Origin: Herminiimonas fonticola
GTDB lineage: Bacteria; Pseudomonadota; Gammaproteobacteria; Burkholderiales; Burkholderiaceae_D
Direction of reading: 5' to 3'
Assembly: GCF_003293745.1 (NCBI RefSeq)
Contig: NZ_PTLZ01000002.1
Location: 620,001-684,000 of the forward strand
Length of the DNA stretch: 64,000 nucleotides
Shown here: piece after piece, positions 48,547 to 56,122 of the stretch
Numbering within the stretch: position 1 is the stretch's first letter
Layout: every line of letters begins with the position of its first letter
The notes under the pieces: model-generated
Database searches by the model: none
What the model was told of the DNA's origin: nothing
The model's input: only the letters and a program-made list of their open reading frames with translations
Position numbers and translations under genes: made by a program

Positions 48547-48888
48547 ATGAGCAAGATACAGATGAGCAAGTTACTGATCGCGTTGATGGGCTTGATGGTC
48601 ATGGGCGTGGCTGCGGCAAAACTGCCACCCTTGAGCGACGAAGCAAAAGCAAAAGCCGACGAGGCAAAAAACAAGACGGCATGGAACGACAAGGTTGCGG
48701 CTTATCAGTTATGCCAGGCGCAGGATAAGGTCGCTGCAAATTACCTGAAACAAAAAGGCAAACCAAAGCCGGCAATTGAAGTCCCAGCCTGTACCAATCC
48801 AGGGCCGTATGTCGCGTTGCAGGTTGCGACTTCTACCGTTGGTGTGGCTGACGCGAAACCGGTTCCTGCCGCTGGCGCAAAAAAGTAA
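48547..48888 (+). CDS. Small exported protein at the end of the fdh structural operon
   Basis: 113 residues from ATG 48547, preceded by TAAGGAGG, the strongest ribosome site in the region. Signal peptide MSKIQMSKLLIALMGLMVMG and onward to VAAA, then a Lys/Ala-rich mature part (SDEAKAKADEAKNKTAWNDK) with two Cys (YQLCQAQ and VPACTNPGP) that could form a disulfide. No recognised domain. It follows the cytochrome subunit by ten bases and may be a periplasmic accessory of the dehydrogenase. Confidence 0.78.
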   Translation: MSKIQMSKLLIALMGLMVMGVAAAKLPPLSDEAKAKADEAKNKTAWNDKVAAYQLCQAQDKVAANYLKQKGKPKPAIEVPACTNPGPYVALQVATSTVGVADAKPVPAAGAKK

Positions 48889-48903
48889 TCCGTCTTCACA
48901 ATA

Positions 48904-48932
48904 GGCAATCCGCCTTTTAAAGGTGGATTGCC
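48904..48932 (+). terminator. Candidate hairpin ending the fdh structural operon
   Basis: GGCAATCCGCCTTT pairs with AAAGGTGGATTGCC nearly completely (one wobble), with almost no loop, 16 bases after the last stop. There is no T tract after it, so it may be a processing or weak termination site. A TATAAT at 48969-48974 follows, possibly serving fdhD. Confidence 0.5.
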
Positions 48933-49097
48933 CGCAGGCTGCCATGAACCCTGCGCATCTCTTGCCGTTATAATCCCGACTGTGCCAACAAAAATGCGAT
49001 GTCATAGGACATTTCATGTAGTTGCGCGCCACGCATCATGTAAAAACATGAATCCGATAGTGAACAAGGTCGTTTTCCTTGTCCAAAATGAGTTGCC

Positions 49098-49943
49098 ATG
49101 TCGTATCGCCCAGAATTTACCAGCACGCCGATCAAACTGACGTATGACGTCAATGCCGTCAATGAAAGTACGCAAGTGTCGACGATTGCGATTCCTGCCG
49201 AACGTCCGTTGACGGTCTACGTCGATGGTCGCGAACTGGTGACGCTGATGACCTTGGGCGCCGCACCGGAAGCGCTCACACTGGGTTATTTACGCAATCA
49301 GCGTTTGGTAGAAACGATAGAAGAAGTTGTTGCCATCCACGTTGACTGGAACAAGCATGCAGTGGCGGTAACCACGCGTGGCGGAATCGAGAATATTGAA
49401 GAACGCACAGCCAAGCGTGTGGTGACCACTGGTTGCGGACAGGGCACGATGTTCGGCGGCTTGATGGACGAGGTCGATACGATAGTCTTGCCGCCAGATG
49501 CAAGATTGAAGCAATCTACTTTGTATAAAATCGTCAACAAGATACGCACGCAGGATTCTGTCTACGCAAAAGCGGGCTCCGTGCATGGCTGCGGCTTGTT
49601 TTCATCGGAAGGTGAATTGCAGTATTTCATCGAAGATGTGGGGCGTCACAATGCTGTTGATTCCATAGCCGGCATTATGTGGCTAGAAAATATCAGCGGC
49701 GCAGACAAGGTTTTTTATACGACAGGCCGACTGACATCCGAGATGGTGATCAAGGGCGCACAGATGGGCATGCCTTTCCTGATTTCTCGTTCCGGCACTA
49801 CACAGATGGGACATCTGGTGGCGGAAAAGGTCAACATGACCTTGCTGGCACGTTGCACCGGCAAACATTTTTTGCTGGTGACCGGCAAGGAACGTATGGT
49901 CTACGAGCCGGAATTACTGGACGTTCCGCTTCACGTTGCCTGA
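49098..49943 (+). CDS. fdhD: Formate dehydrogenase sulfur carrier FdhD
   Basis: 281 residues. FdhD passes sulfur from a cysteine desulfurase to the Mo-bis-MGD of formate dehydrogenase before insertion, forming the essential sulfido ligand. The core is clear: LMTLGAAPEALTLGYL, GSVHGCGLFSSEGELQYFIEDVGRHNAVDSIAG, TTGRLTSEMVIKGAQMG, and LISRSGTTQMG. The sulfur-carrying loop reads TTGCGQGTM with Cys113; the second Cys of the E. coli CxxC pair is replaced by Gly. The gene lies directly after the fdh structural genes. Confidence 0.95.
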   Translation: MSYRPEFTSTPIKLTYDVNAVNESTQVSTIAIPAERPLTVYVDGRELVTLMTLGAAPEALTLGYLRNQRLVETIEEVVAIHVDWNKHAVAVTTRGGIENIEERTAKRVVTTGCGQGTMFGGLMDEVDTIVLPPDARLKQSTLYKIVNKIRTQDSVYAKAGSVHGCGLFSSEGELQYFIEDVGRHNAVDSIAGIMWLENISGADKVFYTTGRLTSEMVIKGAQMGMPFLISRSGTTQMGHLVAEKVNMTLLARCTGKHFLLVTGKERMVYEPELLDVPLHVA

Positions 49944-50078
49944 GACAGCTTGCCCATTACTTGGCGATATATTCGTCGGGCGCATTGAAGTCTTCTATCG
50001 ATGCACATTTAGAGTGCGTTAAAATTGCCGCAACATAATAAATAGCGACGAACTCGTTGCTCTTACTTCCTTCTTTCC

Positions 50079-50783
50079 ATGCCATTAATTGACGCCACCC
50101 AGGCTGCTTTCGGTTTGCTCTTTTCGGGCGACCCTGTGCTATGGCGAATTATCTGGATCTCGCTGAAGACATCGATAGTCGGTTTGCTGATTGCCGCACC
50201 GATCGCAGTGTTGATCGGTTACGTGATTGCAACACGGGAATTCACGGGACGGCGCATAGTGATCTGGATTGCGCAGGCGGCCTTGTCCCTGCCTACCGTT
50301 TTGATTGGCTTGCTGCTGTATCTGCTGTTGTCTCGCCAAGGACCTTTCGGTTCGCTGCAATGGTTGTTCACGCAATCAGGCGTTATTCTCGGACAAATCC
50401 TGATCGTGCTGCCGGTGTTGATTGCGTTCACCTTGTCGGCAGTGCAGGCCGCCGATCCGCGTTTGGCGGAAACCGCGATTGTGCATGGCGCTTCCAGATG
50501 GCGTGTGATGTTGACGGTATTGCATGAAGTACGTTTCGGCGTGATGGCGGCTGTGATTAATGGCTTCGGTCGCGTCATTTCTGAAGTCGGTTGCGCGATG
50601 ATGGTAGGCGGTAATATCGCCGGCGAAACACGTACCATCACAACCGCGATTGCGCTGGAAACCAGCAAAGGCGAATTCGCTCAAGGTATCGCGTTGGGGA
50701 TTGTCCTGGTGGCGTTTGCCTTGCTCATCAACGCCGGCATGATGCTATTGCAAGGCGATACACGCCCTGCGAGGAATATGTGA
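50079..50783 (+). CDS. tupB: Tungstate/molybdate ABC transporter permease (TupB-like)
   Basis: 234 residues, about five membrane segments, binding-protein-dependent transport permease. The EAA-like and C-terminal segment ISEVGCAMMVGGNIAGETRT followed by TTAIALETSKGEFAQGIALG is the hallmark of TupB-type tungstate importers, distinct from ModB. Its place after fdhD suggests supply of W or Mo for the dehydrogenase. The ATPase gene follows with a one-base overlap; a substrate-binding protein gene (tupA) is not adjacent. Confidence 0.82.
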   Translation: MPLIDATQAAFGLLFSGDPVLWRIIWISLKTSIVGLLIAAPIAVLIGYVIATREFTGRRIVIWIAQAALSLPTVLIGLLLYLLLSRQGPFGSLQWLFTQSGVILGQILIVLPVLIAFTLSAVQAADPRLAETAIVHGASRWRVMLTVLHEVRFGVMAAVINGFGRVISEVGCAMMVGGNIAGETRTITTAIALETSKGEFAQGIALGIVLVAFALLINAGMMLLQGDTRPARNM

Positions 50784-51454
50784 TGACTGCATTGTTAACT
50801 ATCCACAATCTGCAAAAGAAATTTCATCAGCGGCAATTGCTGAATATCAAAAACCTGGCTATTGCTGCGGCGCAGGCTTATGTGCTGACCGGCGCCAACG
50901 GTTCAGGAAAAAGTACCTTGATGCGTATCCTGGCAGGACTGGAATCAGCCGATGCGGGGGAAGTGAAATTTAATAACGAAGCAGTCAATCTGTCACCTTA
51001 TCCGCGCACCATGCGTGATGCCATCGTCTACGTACATCAACATCCTGTGATGTTTTCCACCAGCGTTGCCGACAATATTGCGTATGGTCTGACTGTACGC
51101 GGTGTAGCGAAAAATATCGTTGCTGAAAAAGTGGAAGAAGCAATTGAATGGGCCGGCATTGTGCACTTGCGCAAGAGCATTCCGGCATTCTTGTCCGGTG
51201 GTGAAAAACAGCGTGTCGCGTTGGCGCGTGCGCGTGTATTGTCACCGAAATTATTGTTGCTCGATGAGCCGACCGCCAATCTGGATGGTGCTGCTCGCGA
51301 ACAGGTGATTGCGCTGATTCCGACTTTGGTGGGCGAGGGCAGTAGCGTCATTATGGCTTGCCATGACAGGGATTTAATTGCCTTGCCGGGTGTGCAGCGC
51401 TTGAAAATACGTGACGGTACACTGGAAGTCAAAGAGATTAATCTGCACCATTAG
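50783..51454 (+). CDS. tupC: Tungstate/molybdate ABC transporter ATPase (TupC-like)
   Basis: 223 residues from ATG 50783 (GTG 50780 is also open; GAGG lies eight bases before the ATG). One ABC domain: Walker A TGANGSGKSTLMRIL, Q-loop VYVHQHP, signature LSGGEKQRVALARARVL and Walker B LLLLDEPTANLD. No C-terminal Mop domain, unlike ModC. Coupled to the TupB-like permease, so assigned as its ATPase. Confidence 0.82.
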   Translation: MTALLTIHNLQKKFHQRQLLNIKNLAIAAAQAYVLTGANGSGKSTLMRILAGLESADAGEVKFNNEAVNLSPYPRTMRDAIVYVHQHPVMFSTSVADNIAYGLTVRGVAKNIVAEKVEEAIEWAGIVHLRKSIPAFLSGGEKQRVALARARVLSPKLLLLDEPTANLDGAAREQVIALIPTLVGEGSSVIMACHDRDLIALPGVQRLKIRDGTLEVKEINLHH

Positions 51455-51483
51455 TCGTGCAGATTTTTTGAGGCGCTTTGTTC

Positions 51484-52101
51484 TTAAGGCAAGCGCAATG
51501 TAAAAAGTGCGCCGCCATTTGCTAGTGTTTTCAAGTGAGTGCTGCCATGCCGATCTTCATTTTGATGCGCGCGGGCGATTGCTTCGCATAAAGCCATACC
51601 CAAACCAGTAGATTGTTTTTCTTCTGTCGTTCCCAAGCCTGGCCCATCATCCTGAATCGTGAAAACGATGTAGCCATCTCTTTTTGCACAGGCAATGCTG
51701 ATTTCTGATTTTGCAAAACGCAGCGCATTTTGCAAAGCTGCGTCCAAAGCCATACCCACCAGATGTTCATCAAAGAATGCGATGGTAGGCATGTCGTCGT
51801 CATTGATGCTTATCTGTTTTGCCGGACGCTCGACGGAATGAACAACAGGATGATGACGAATCAAGGCTTGTAAAAAATCATCCGGACTGACAGCTTCAAT
51901 ACGCGCGTTCAAACCGTGTTCGGAAGCTTTGTACAGAGTCAAGAATCCTGTCAATTTTTCACGCAGAGCGATGCAGCTCATATGCGCTTGCTTAGCCAGC
52001 GCATGATCGAGATCTGCGGTCAAAGCTGATAATTGTCCTTCCAGTGCACCTAATGCATTCTTCAAATCGTGCACGATGACAGCAGTCAGTTGCGGACTCA
52101 T
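51484..52101 (-). CDS. Soluble minimal histidine kinase
   Basis: 205 residues with no sensor or membrane part. Phospho-acceptor-like VHDLKNALG (His11) at the very N-terminus, then a HATPase domain: N box DAALQNALRFA, G1 DDGPGLG and G2 GLGMALCEAI. It follows the REC-TPR response regulator with two bases between them, so the pair probably forms a two-component module whose input comes from protein contacts. Because the dimerisation helices are short, autophosphorylation is not certain. Confidence 0.78.
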   Translation of the reverse strand: MSPQLTAVIVHDLKNALGALEGQLSALTADLDHALAKQAHMSCIALREKLTGFLTLYKASEHGLNARIEAVSPDDFLQALIRHHPVVHSVERPAKQISINDDDMPTIAFFDEHLVGMALDAALQNALRFAKSEISIACAKRDGYIVFTIQDDGPGLGTTEEKQSTGLGMALCEAIARAHQNEDRHGSTHLKTLANGGALFTLRLP

Positions 52102-52103
52102 GG

Positions 52104-53738
52104 TCAGGCCTCGCGCGCGACTTTAACCAGCGTTTCACGAAGGAAGCGGTACATCTTCGCGACGCGTTCGCTGTTTGGCATCAAGCCATCGAGTTGTGCC
52201 AGATAACCGTTAACACGTTCAACATAGGATCTATCCAGACCTTTCTGGCTCATCCACAGCAAATGCAACTGAGCGGCAGCGAGCAGCACGCCAGTGTTGT
52301 CGGGTGTTGCGACCAATGCTTCTTCCAGTTTTTCCAGTGATTCGTCGAATTGGCCGTTACGCATCAGTTTGGTCGCTTCATCTACGATCAAGGCTCCTGC
52401 GCTGATCGATTCTTCGACGATTTTTTCGATCATGGCTTCGTTGCCGGTGTCTTTCAACACTCTGCGTGCGAACGCGACCAGCCTTTCGTTTTCATGATCT
52501 GCCTTGATGGCCTTGCTCATCATGCGCGCGCCTTCTTCATTCAAGCCTACGCAAAATGCTGCTTTGGCGAGCGTAAGTGAATCGGCATCAGCACGGATTT
52601 CACCGGCGGCTTCCTTGGCGGATTCGTATGCAGCCTTGGCTGACTCCATATCGCCCAGGCCGGCAAAAGCCTGCGCTGCAATAATCGCCTGCCGCGTTGG
52701 AAAAGAGGGATCATCCTGGTAATCCTTGGCCGCGACACTCAATACCGTCAAAGCCAGGGTCGGTTCGCGTGTATCGACATGTACTTGCGCCAGTGACAGT
52801 GCATCTGACGCTTGTGCCGTCAACGAGCCGCGAGTATGACTGACTGCCTTGGTGAAAGCAGTGAGGGCTTGTTCCAGATCGCCGACACGATATGCAGCAT
52901 CGCCGACCAGACGACTGCGGCGTGCAGAGGGAATGACTTCATAAGACTTGTTCAAGGCATCAAGCGCTTCCTGATCCTTGCCTTGCGATTCGGCGATCTG
53001 TGCGAGCAGATCGTAGGCGCCGATGAACTGGTTATTCTTTTCGAGTACGCTTTCCACGATGACTTTTGCTTCATCGAGTTTGCCTGCCGCTTGATGGCAG
53101 CGTGCCAATCCCAGTTTGGCCCAGACCAGATCGTTGCGCAGGCTCAACGCTTCTGCGTAGACTTTGCGCGCAGCTTCAATATCGCCAAGATCAAGCGCGG
53201 CAGATGATTTCAATTTGAGAACATCGACTATCCATTTCGGATCGCTTTGCGCAACCTTGTCGCATTCGGCAATCGCACCGGCAAGATCCTTGCGATCCAG
53301 CCTGTCGGTGATTGGTTTGAGCGCATGCTGCCTGTCGAGCAGACGCTCGATGCGATCTGCGATGCGGCCACCGGTCAACGGTTTGACCATGTAGGCATCA
53401 GGTTGAAATTCTGCGGTGCTGGCAACGCTGTCGTAGCTACTTTCTGCCGTGACCATGAAGAACATGGCAGTTGGCGACAGCATCTTGTTCGAACGCAGAA
53501 ACTCCAGCATTTGCTGACCGTTGGTTTCCTTGTTGAGGTTGTAATCGCACACGATCACATCGTAATTGGCGTTGCGTATGAACTTGATCGCGTCATCCGG
53601 CGTGGCCGCCTGATCAACCTGTTCGATACCCAATTGTCCTAATTGAGTCCGAATGTTTTGCCGCATTGTCTGCAAATCATCGACGACCAGGGCGCGCAGT
53701 TTGGCAAGACGGCTATTGAGGATAGTGGCCATGTGCAT
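52104..53738 (-). CDS. Response regulator with TPR repeats
   Basis: 544 residues: receiver domain at about 12-135 (LRALVVDDLQTMRQNIR, phospho-Asp in VIVCDYNLNKE, Lys in YMVKPLTGG), then a long helical TPR region to the end (e.g. KVYAEALSLRNDLVWAKLGL, YDLLAQIAESQGKDQEALDA). No DNA-binding or enzymatic output domain. Such CheY-TPR proteins act through protein binding. ATG 53732 (MATILN) is an alternative start. It is upstream of, and almost joined to, the soluble kinase gene. Confidence 0.85.
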   Translation of the reverse strand: MHMATILNSRLAKLRALVVDDLQTMRQNIRTQLGQLGIEQVDQAATPDDAIKFIRNANYDVIVCDYNLNKETNGQQMLEFLRSNKMLSPTAMFFMVTAESSYDSVASTAEFQPDAYMVKPLTGGRIADRIERLLDRQHALKPITDRLDRKDLAGAIAECDKVAQSDPKWIVDVLKLKSSAALDLGDIEAARKVYAEALSLRNDLVWAKLGLARCHQAAGKLDEAKVIVESVLEKNNQFIGAYDLLAQIAESQGKDQEALDALNKSYEVIPSARRSRLVGDAAYRVGDLEQALTAFTKAVSHTRGSLTAQASDALSLAQVHVDTREPTLALTVLSVAAKDYQDDPSFPTRQAIIAAQAFAGLGDMESAKAAYESAKEAAGEIRADADSLTLAKAAFCVGLNEEGARMMSKAIKADHENERLVAFARRVLKDTGNEAMIEKIVEESISAGALIVDEATKLMRNGQFDESLEKLEEALVATPDNTGVLLAAAQLHLLWMSQKGLDRSYVERVNGYLAQLDGLMPNSERVAKMYRFLRETLVKVAREA

Positions 53739-53828
53739 ATGAGGATGATAGTTCTCTCATCATACCGGGCTGCGGCTGACTTTAGAAAGTCTGCGTTGCA
53801 AAAACATCATTTCCCGATGGGTAGTTGC

Positions 53829-53865
53829 GCACATGATGCTGTTAAGTTTTGACGGCATCATGTGC
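53829..53865. terminator. Perfect inverted repeat after the tautomerase gene
   Basis: GCACATGATGC (53829-53839) and GCATCATGTGC (53855-53865) form a perfect 11-bp stem with a 15-base loop, 20 bases past the tautomerase stop on the minus strand. No T tract, so it may be a terminator with help or an operator for the response-regulator gene. Confidence 0.45.
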
Positions 53866-53885
53866 AGGCTACAGGGCACGGCGGC

Positions 53886-54275
53886 TCAATGGTGGTAGCG
53901 ATACTCTTGCGTGTATCCACCGTAGCCGTAAGATGCCGCTCTGACGTCTTGGACGTAGATGTAACTCTCTTCATGCAGATTACCCAGGATGTGTTCAAAG
54001 CCTGCAAACGCTTCCTTGATATACAGCGCTTTCTCATCCTTGGTATTGGTTTCGTCGGTAATCTTGATATCGAAGTAAAAGCTGTTCTTGTTTTGCTCGC
54101 TCAAAAGATGCCCGCCAACGACCCAGCTATCGCGTCCTGTGAAATCAATGGCGATGGCCGTGACTTCACGTTTCTTTTTCAAAATACGGCTAGTCAGATC
54201 AAGCAATAGGTCGGATATCTGCTTGACCAATTCTGGCGATTTTTCGGCACTTACTTTGACGTTGAGGATAGGCAT
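53886..54275 (-). CDS. Tautomerase-family protein (4-oxalocrotonate tautomerase-like)
   Basis: 129 residues from ATG 54275, set by GGAGA five bases upstream. It begins MPILNVKVSA, placing Pro directly after the initiator Met as in 4-OT/MIF tautomerases where Pro1 is the catalytic base. DLTSRILKKKREVTAIAIDF fits the family's helix-strand unit; at about 129 residues it is a double-length or extended form, with a Tyr/Gly-rich C-terminus (SYGYGGYTQEYRYHH). Substrate unknown. It follows marR, and a candidate MarR operator lies 14 bases before its start. Confidence 0.78.
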   Translation of the reverse strand: MPILNVKVSAEKSPELVKQISDLLLDLTSRILKKKREVTAIAIDFTGRDSWVVGGHLLSEQNKNSFYFDIKITDETNTKDEKALYIKEAFAGFEHILGNLHEESYIYVQDVRAASYGYGGYTQEYRYHH

Positions 54276-54288
54276 TTGAATCTCCAAT

Positions 54289-54306
54289 TAGTTTGCTATG
54301 CAACTA
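54289..54306. promoter_or_regulatory. Candidate MarR operator, copy 1 (before the tautomerase)
   Basis: TAGTTTGCTATGCAACTA, differing from copy 2 at 54761-54778 by one base. Half-sites TAGTT and AACTA are inverted. It lies between the marR stop and the tautomerase start. Confidence 0.6.
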
Positions 54307-54323
54307 CTTCGTTAAAAAAAAGC

Positions 54324-54740
54324 TCAAGCTATGGTTGAGCGCACTTGTTTCACTTTGGTGACGGTTTCATCAAAGTGAGCCAAACCAAGTTCTTTCTTCA
54401 AGCGCTTGGTTACTTCGCCGCTTGCGGCATCGAGTTGTTCCTGCAAGGCAATTCCGGCCGCGGTTGCCTGTATTGCTGATTCTCGACCGTCGTTACCGGT
54501 AGCCTGGCGTAACAACAATCCCAATTGCTGCAAACCATCCAGCGTACGCGTCGCGGTGGAGCGTGAAATCGCAAGCTCCCTAGCCAATTCGCTTTGCAAC
54601 ATGTCGGGCTTTTTCAATACCGCACGCAGCATGAATGCCTGTGACGGTGTCAGGCCGAATGGCTTGAACGCCTTGCTCCATTCACGTTCAAGAACGCGGG
54701 CGAGGGCAGTCGTATTGAAATAGAGGCAGTAATCAAACAT
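54324..54740 (-). CDS. MarR-family transcriptional regulator
   Basis: 138 residues. Winged-helix MarR fold: LTPSQAFMLRAVLKKPDMLQ, recognition helix region ELAISRSTATRTLDGLQQLGLL and the wing RQATGNDGRESAIQATAAG. MarR proteins bind 16-20 bp palindromes and often respond to phenolics or oxidants. Two matching 18-bp sites, one 21 bases before its own start and one before the downstream tautomerase, suggest autoregulation and control of the neighbour. Confidence 0.88.
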   Translation of the reverse strand: MFDYCLYFNTTALARVLEREWSKAFKPFGLTPSQAFMLRAVLKKPDMLQSELARELAISRSTATRTLDGLQQLGLLLRQATGNDGRESAIQATAAGIALQEQLDAASGEVTKRLKKELGLAHFDETVTKVKQVRSTIA

Positions 54741-54760
54741 GAAGCAAGTCTAGGATAATT

Positions 54761-54778
54761 TAGTTCGCTATGCAACTA
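54761..54778. promoter_or_regulatory. Candidate MarR operator, copy 2 (before marR)
   Basis: TAGTTCGCTATGCAACTA, inverted half-sites TAGTT/AACTA. It overlaps a perfect TATAAT on the plus strand (54777-54782), which points towards the 2OG oxygenase gene at 54928, so the site might also affect that gene. Confidence 0.6.
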
Positions 54779-54927
54779 TAATTTGTGCGGGCTTGGATTT
54801 TTTCGTTCGCTTAAGGTTCTCGGCGCATAATGCGTCACCGCAAAGGCCTACACTGCGTATAGCTCATCTACCGACAACGGTCTGGCATTTTGCCGATAAG
54901 CACGTTTTTTCAGAAAAGATTTAAACG

Positions 54928-55560
54928 ATGCTTGCAGCAACTCCCTTAGCTCCCGAATACGTCAGCGAAATCTTGCGGCTGAATATCGGCGACGATTTGA
55001 CCGAACACGGCTGGTCGCAGCAAAACTGCTTCCTGACGGAAGAGTTGACCATTGCTCTCGCCGCCGAATGCCATTTATTAAACGATGACGGCGCAATGAA
55101 ATTGGCAGGCGTAGGGCGTGGCGACGACCAGGCAGTAAGACCAACGATACGCGGTGACCAGATTGCATGGCTGAAAGCCGGACAATCGATTGCCTGCGAT
55201 CGCTATCTGCAAATCATGGAGAACTTGCGCGTCGCACTCAATCGCACGCTCTTCCTTGGCCTGGATGAATATGAAAGCCACTTCGCTTTTTACTCTCCCG
55301 GCGCGTCTTATCTGAAGCATCTGGATCGCTTTCGGGATGACGATAGCCGTACTGTTTCCGTCGTGATTTATCTCAATCCGGATTGGTTGCCAGAGCAGGG
55401 CGGTGCCTTGCGCCTGCACCCTGAAGGCAAATGTAGTGAAGACATTACGCCTACAGGCAGCCGGCTGGTGTTGTTCATGTCGGCCGACATGCTGCATGAA
55501 GTTTTGCCTGCGACGCGCGACCGGATGTCCTTGGCAGGGTGGTTCAGACGTCGCGTTTGA
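54928..55560 (+). CDS. 2OG-Fe(II) oxygenase (prolyl 4-hydroxylase-like)
   Basis: 210 residues. Iron ligands His131 and Asp133 in YLKHLDRFRDDDSRTVSVVIY and His190 in DMLHEV, with an Arg about ten residues later for 2-oxoglutarate. The strand pattern YLNPDWLPEQGGALRLHPEG is that of the P4Hc/EGL-9 class, which hydroxylates protein or small-molecule targets. In relatives the target can be elongation factor Tu, but this is not shown here. Single gene, divergent from marR. Confidence 0.85.
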   Translation: MLAATPLAPEYVSEILRLNIGDDLTEHGWSQQNCFLTEELTIALAAECHLLNDDGAMKLAGVGRGDDQAVRPTIRGDQIAWLKAGQSIACDRYLQIMENLRVALNRTLFLGLDEYESHFAFYSPGASYLKHLDRFRDDDSRTVSVVIYLNPDWLPEQGGALRLHPEGKCSEDITPTGSRLVLFMSADMLHEVLPATRDRMSLAGWFRRRV

Positions 55561-55690
55561 GCAAATCGAATGTCCAGAATGGACCGCAGCCAGCCTTCAC
55601 GTTTCGCCAATATTTCTTTTTTTCCCTCTGAAACACCCTTAAATCCGTCGTCTTGAAAACGGAAAGAAGGTGCCGCCAGCACGTTTATTT

Positions 55691-55716
55691 TTAATATCGT
55701 ACAATTGCGATATTAA
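55691..55716. promoter_or_regulatory. Candidate ArsR operator
   Basis: TTAATATCG (55691-55699) and CGATATTAA (55708-55716) are perfect 9-bp inverted arms with an 8-base spacer, 60 bases before the regulator ATG. A further half-site TACGATATT lies at 55728-55736. Likely the autoregulatory site for the ArsR-family gene. Confidence 0.65.
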
Positions 55717-55776
55717 ATTCTAAGTAATACGATATTTGTTTCGGATTTCAACGAAACATGTCGAAAAGGAAATTTT

Positions 55777-56073
55777 ATGGATAACGATGTCATACACAAG
55801 GCTTTAGCCAATCCGGTACGTCGCCAGATTCTGGCCTGGCTGAAAACGCCGGAAGTCTATTTCGCAGAACAAGAGCATCCGCTCGATTTTGGCGTCTGTT
55901 GCGGAATGATAGACAAGCGTAGCGGTTTGTCGCAATCCACTGTTTCCGCCCATCTGGCAACTTTGCAGGCGGCTGAGCTGGTGACATCGCGACGTGTCGG
56001 CCAATGGGTGTTTTTCAAACGGAATGAAGCGACGATTCAGGCCTTTCTCGAATCTATTCACGACGATCTGTAA
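55777..56073 (+). CDS. ArsR-family regulator with a vicinal Cys pair
   Basis: 98 residues, winged helix: LANPVRRQILAWLKTP at the start and recognition segment KRSGLSQSTVSAHLATLQAAELVTSRRVGQWVFFKRN. Cys41-Cys42 in DFGVCCGMID lie just before the DNA-binding helices and could sense metals, arsenicals or thiol-reactive electrophiles. The gene precedes an MFS exporter (49 bases) and an Old Yellow Enzyme reductase, so the regulator probably controls both. Confidence 0.87.
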   Translation: MDNDVIHKALANPVRRQILAWLKTPEVYFAEQEHPLDFGVCCGMIDKRSGLSQSTVSAHLATLQAAELVTSRRVGQWVFFKRNEATIQAFLESIHDDL

Positions 56074-56122
56074 TGCTGATCGCCAAGCCCGAACACTCAT
56101 CACAATATTCAAGAAAGACTGT

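Noticed and set aside
55994-56122. Extended MFS protein overlapping the ArsR gene
   Set aside because: The overlap lies in another frame of the ArsR coding sequence; the first membrane segment begins right after ATG 56123.
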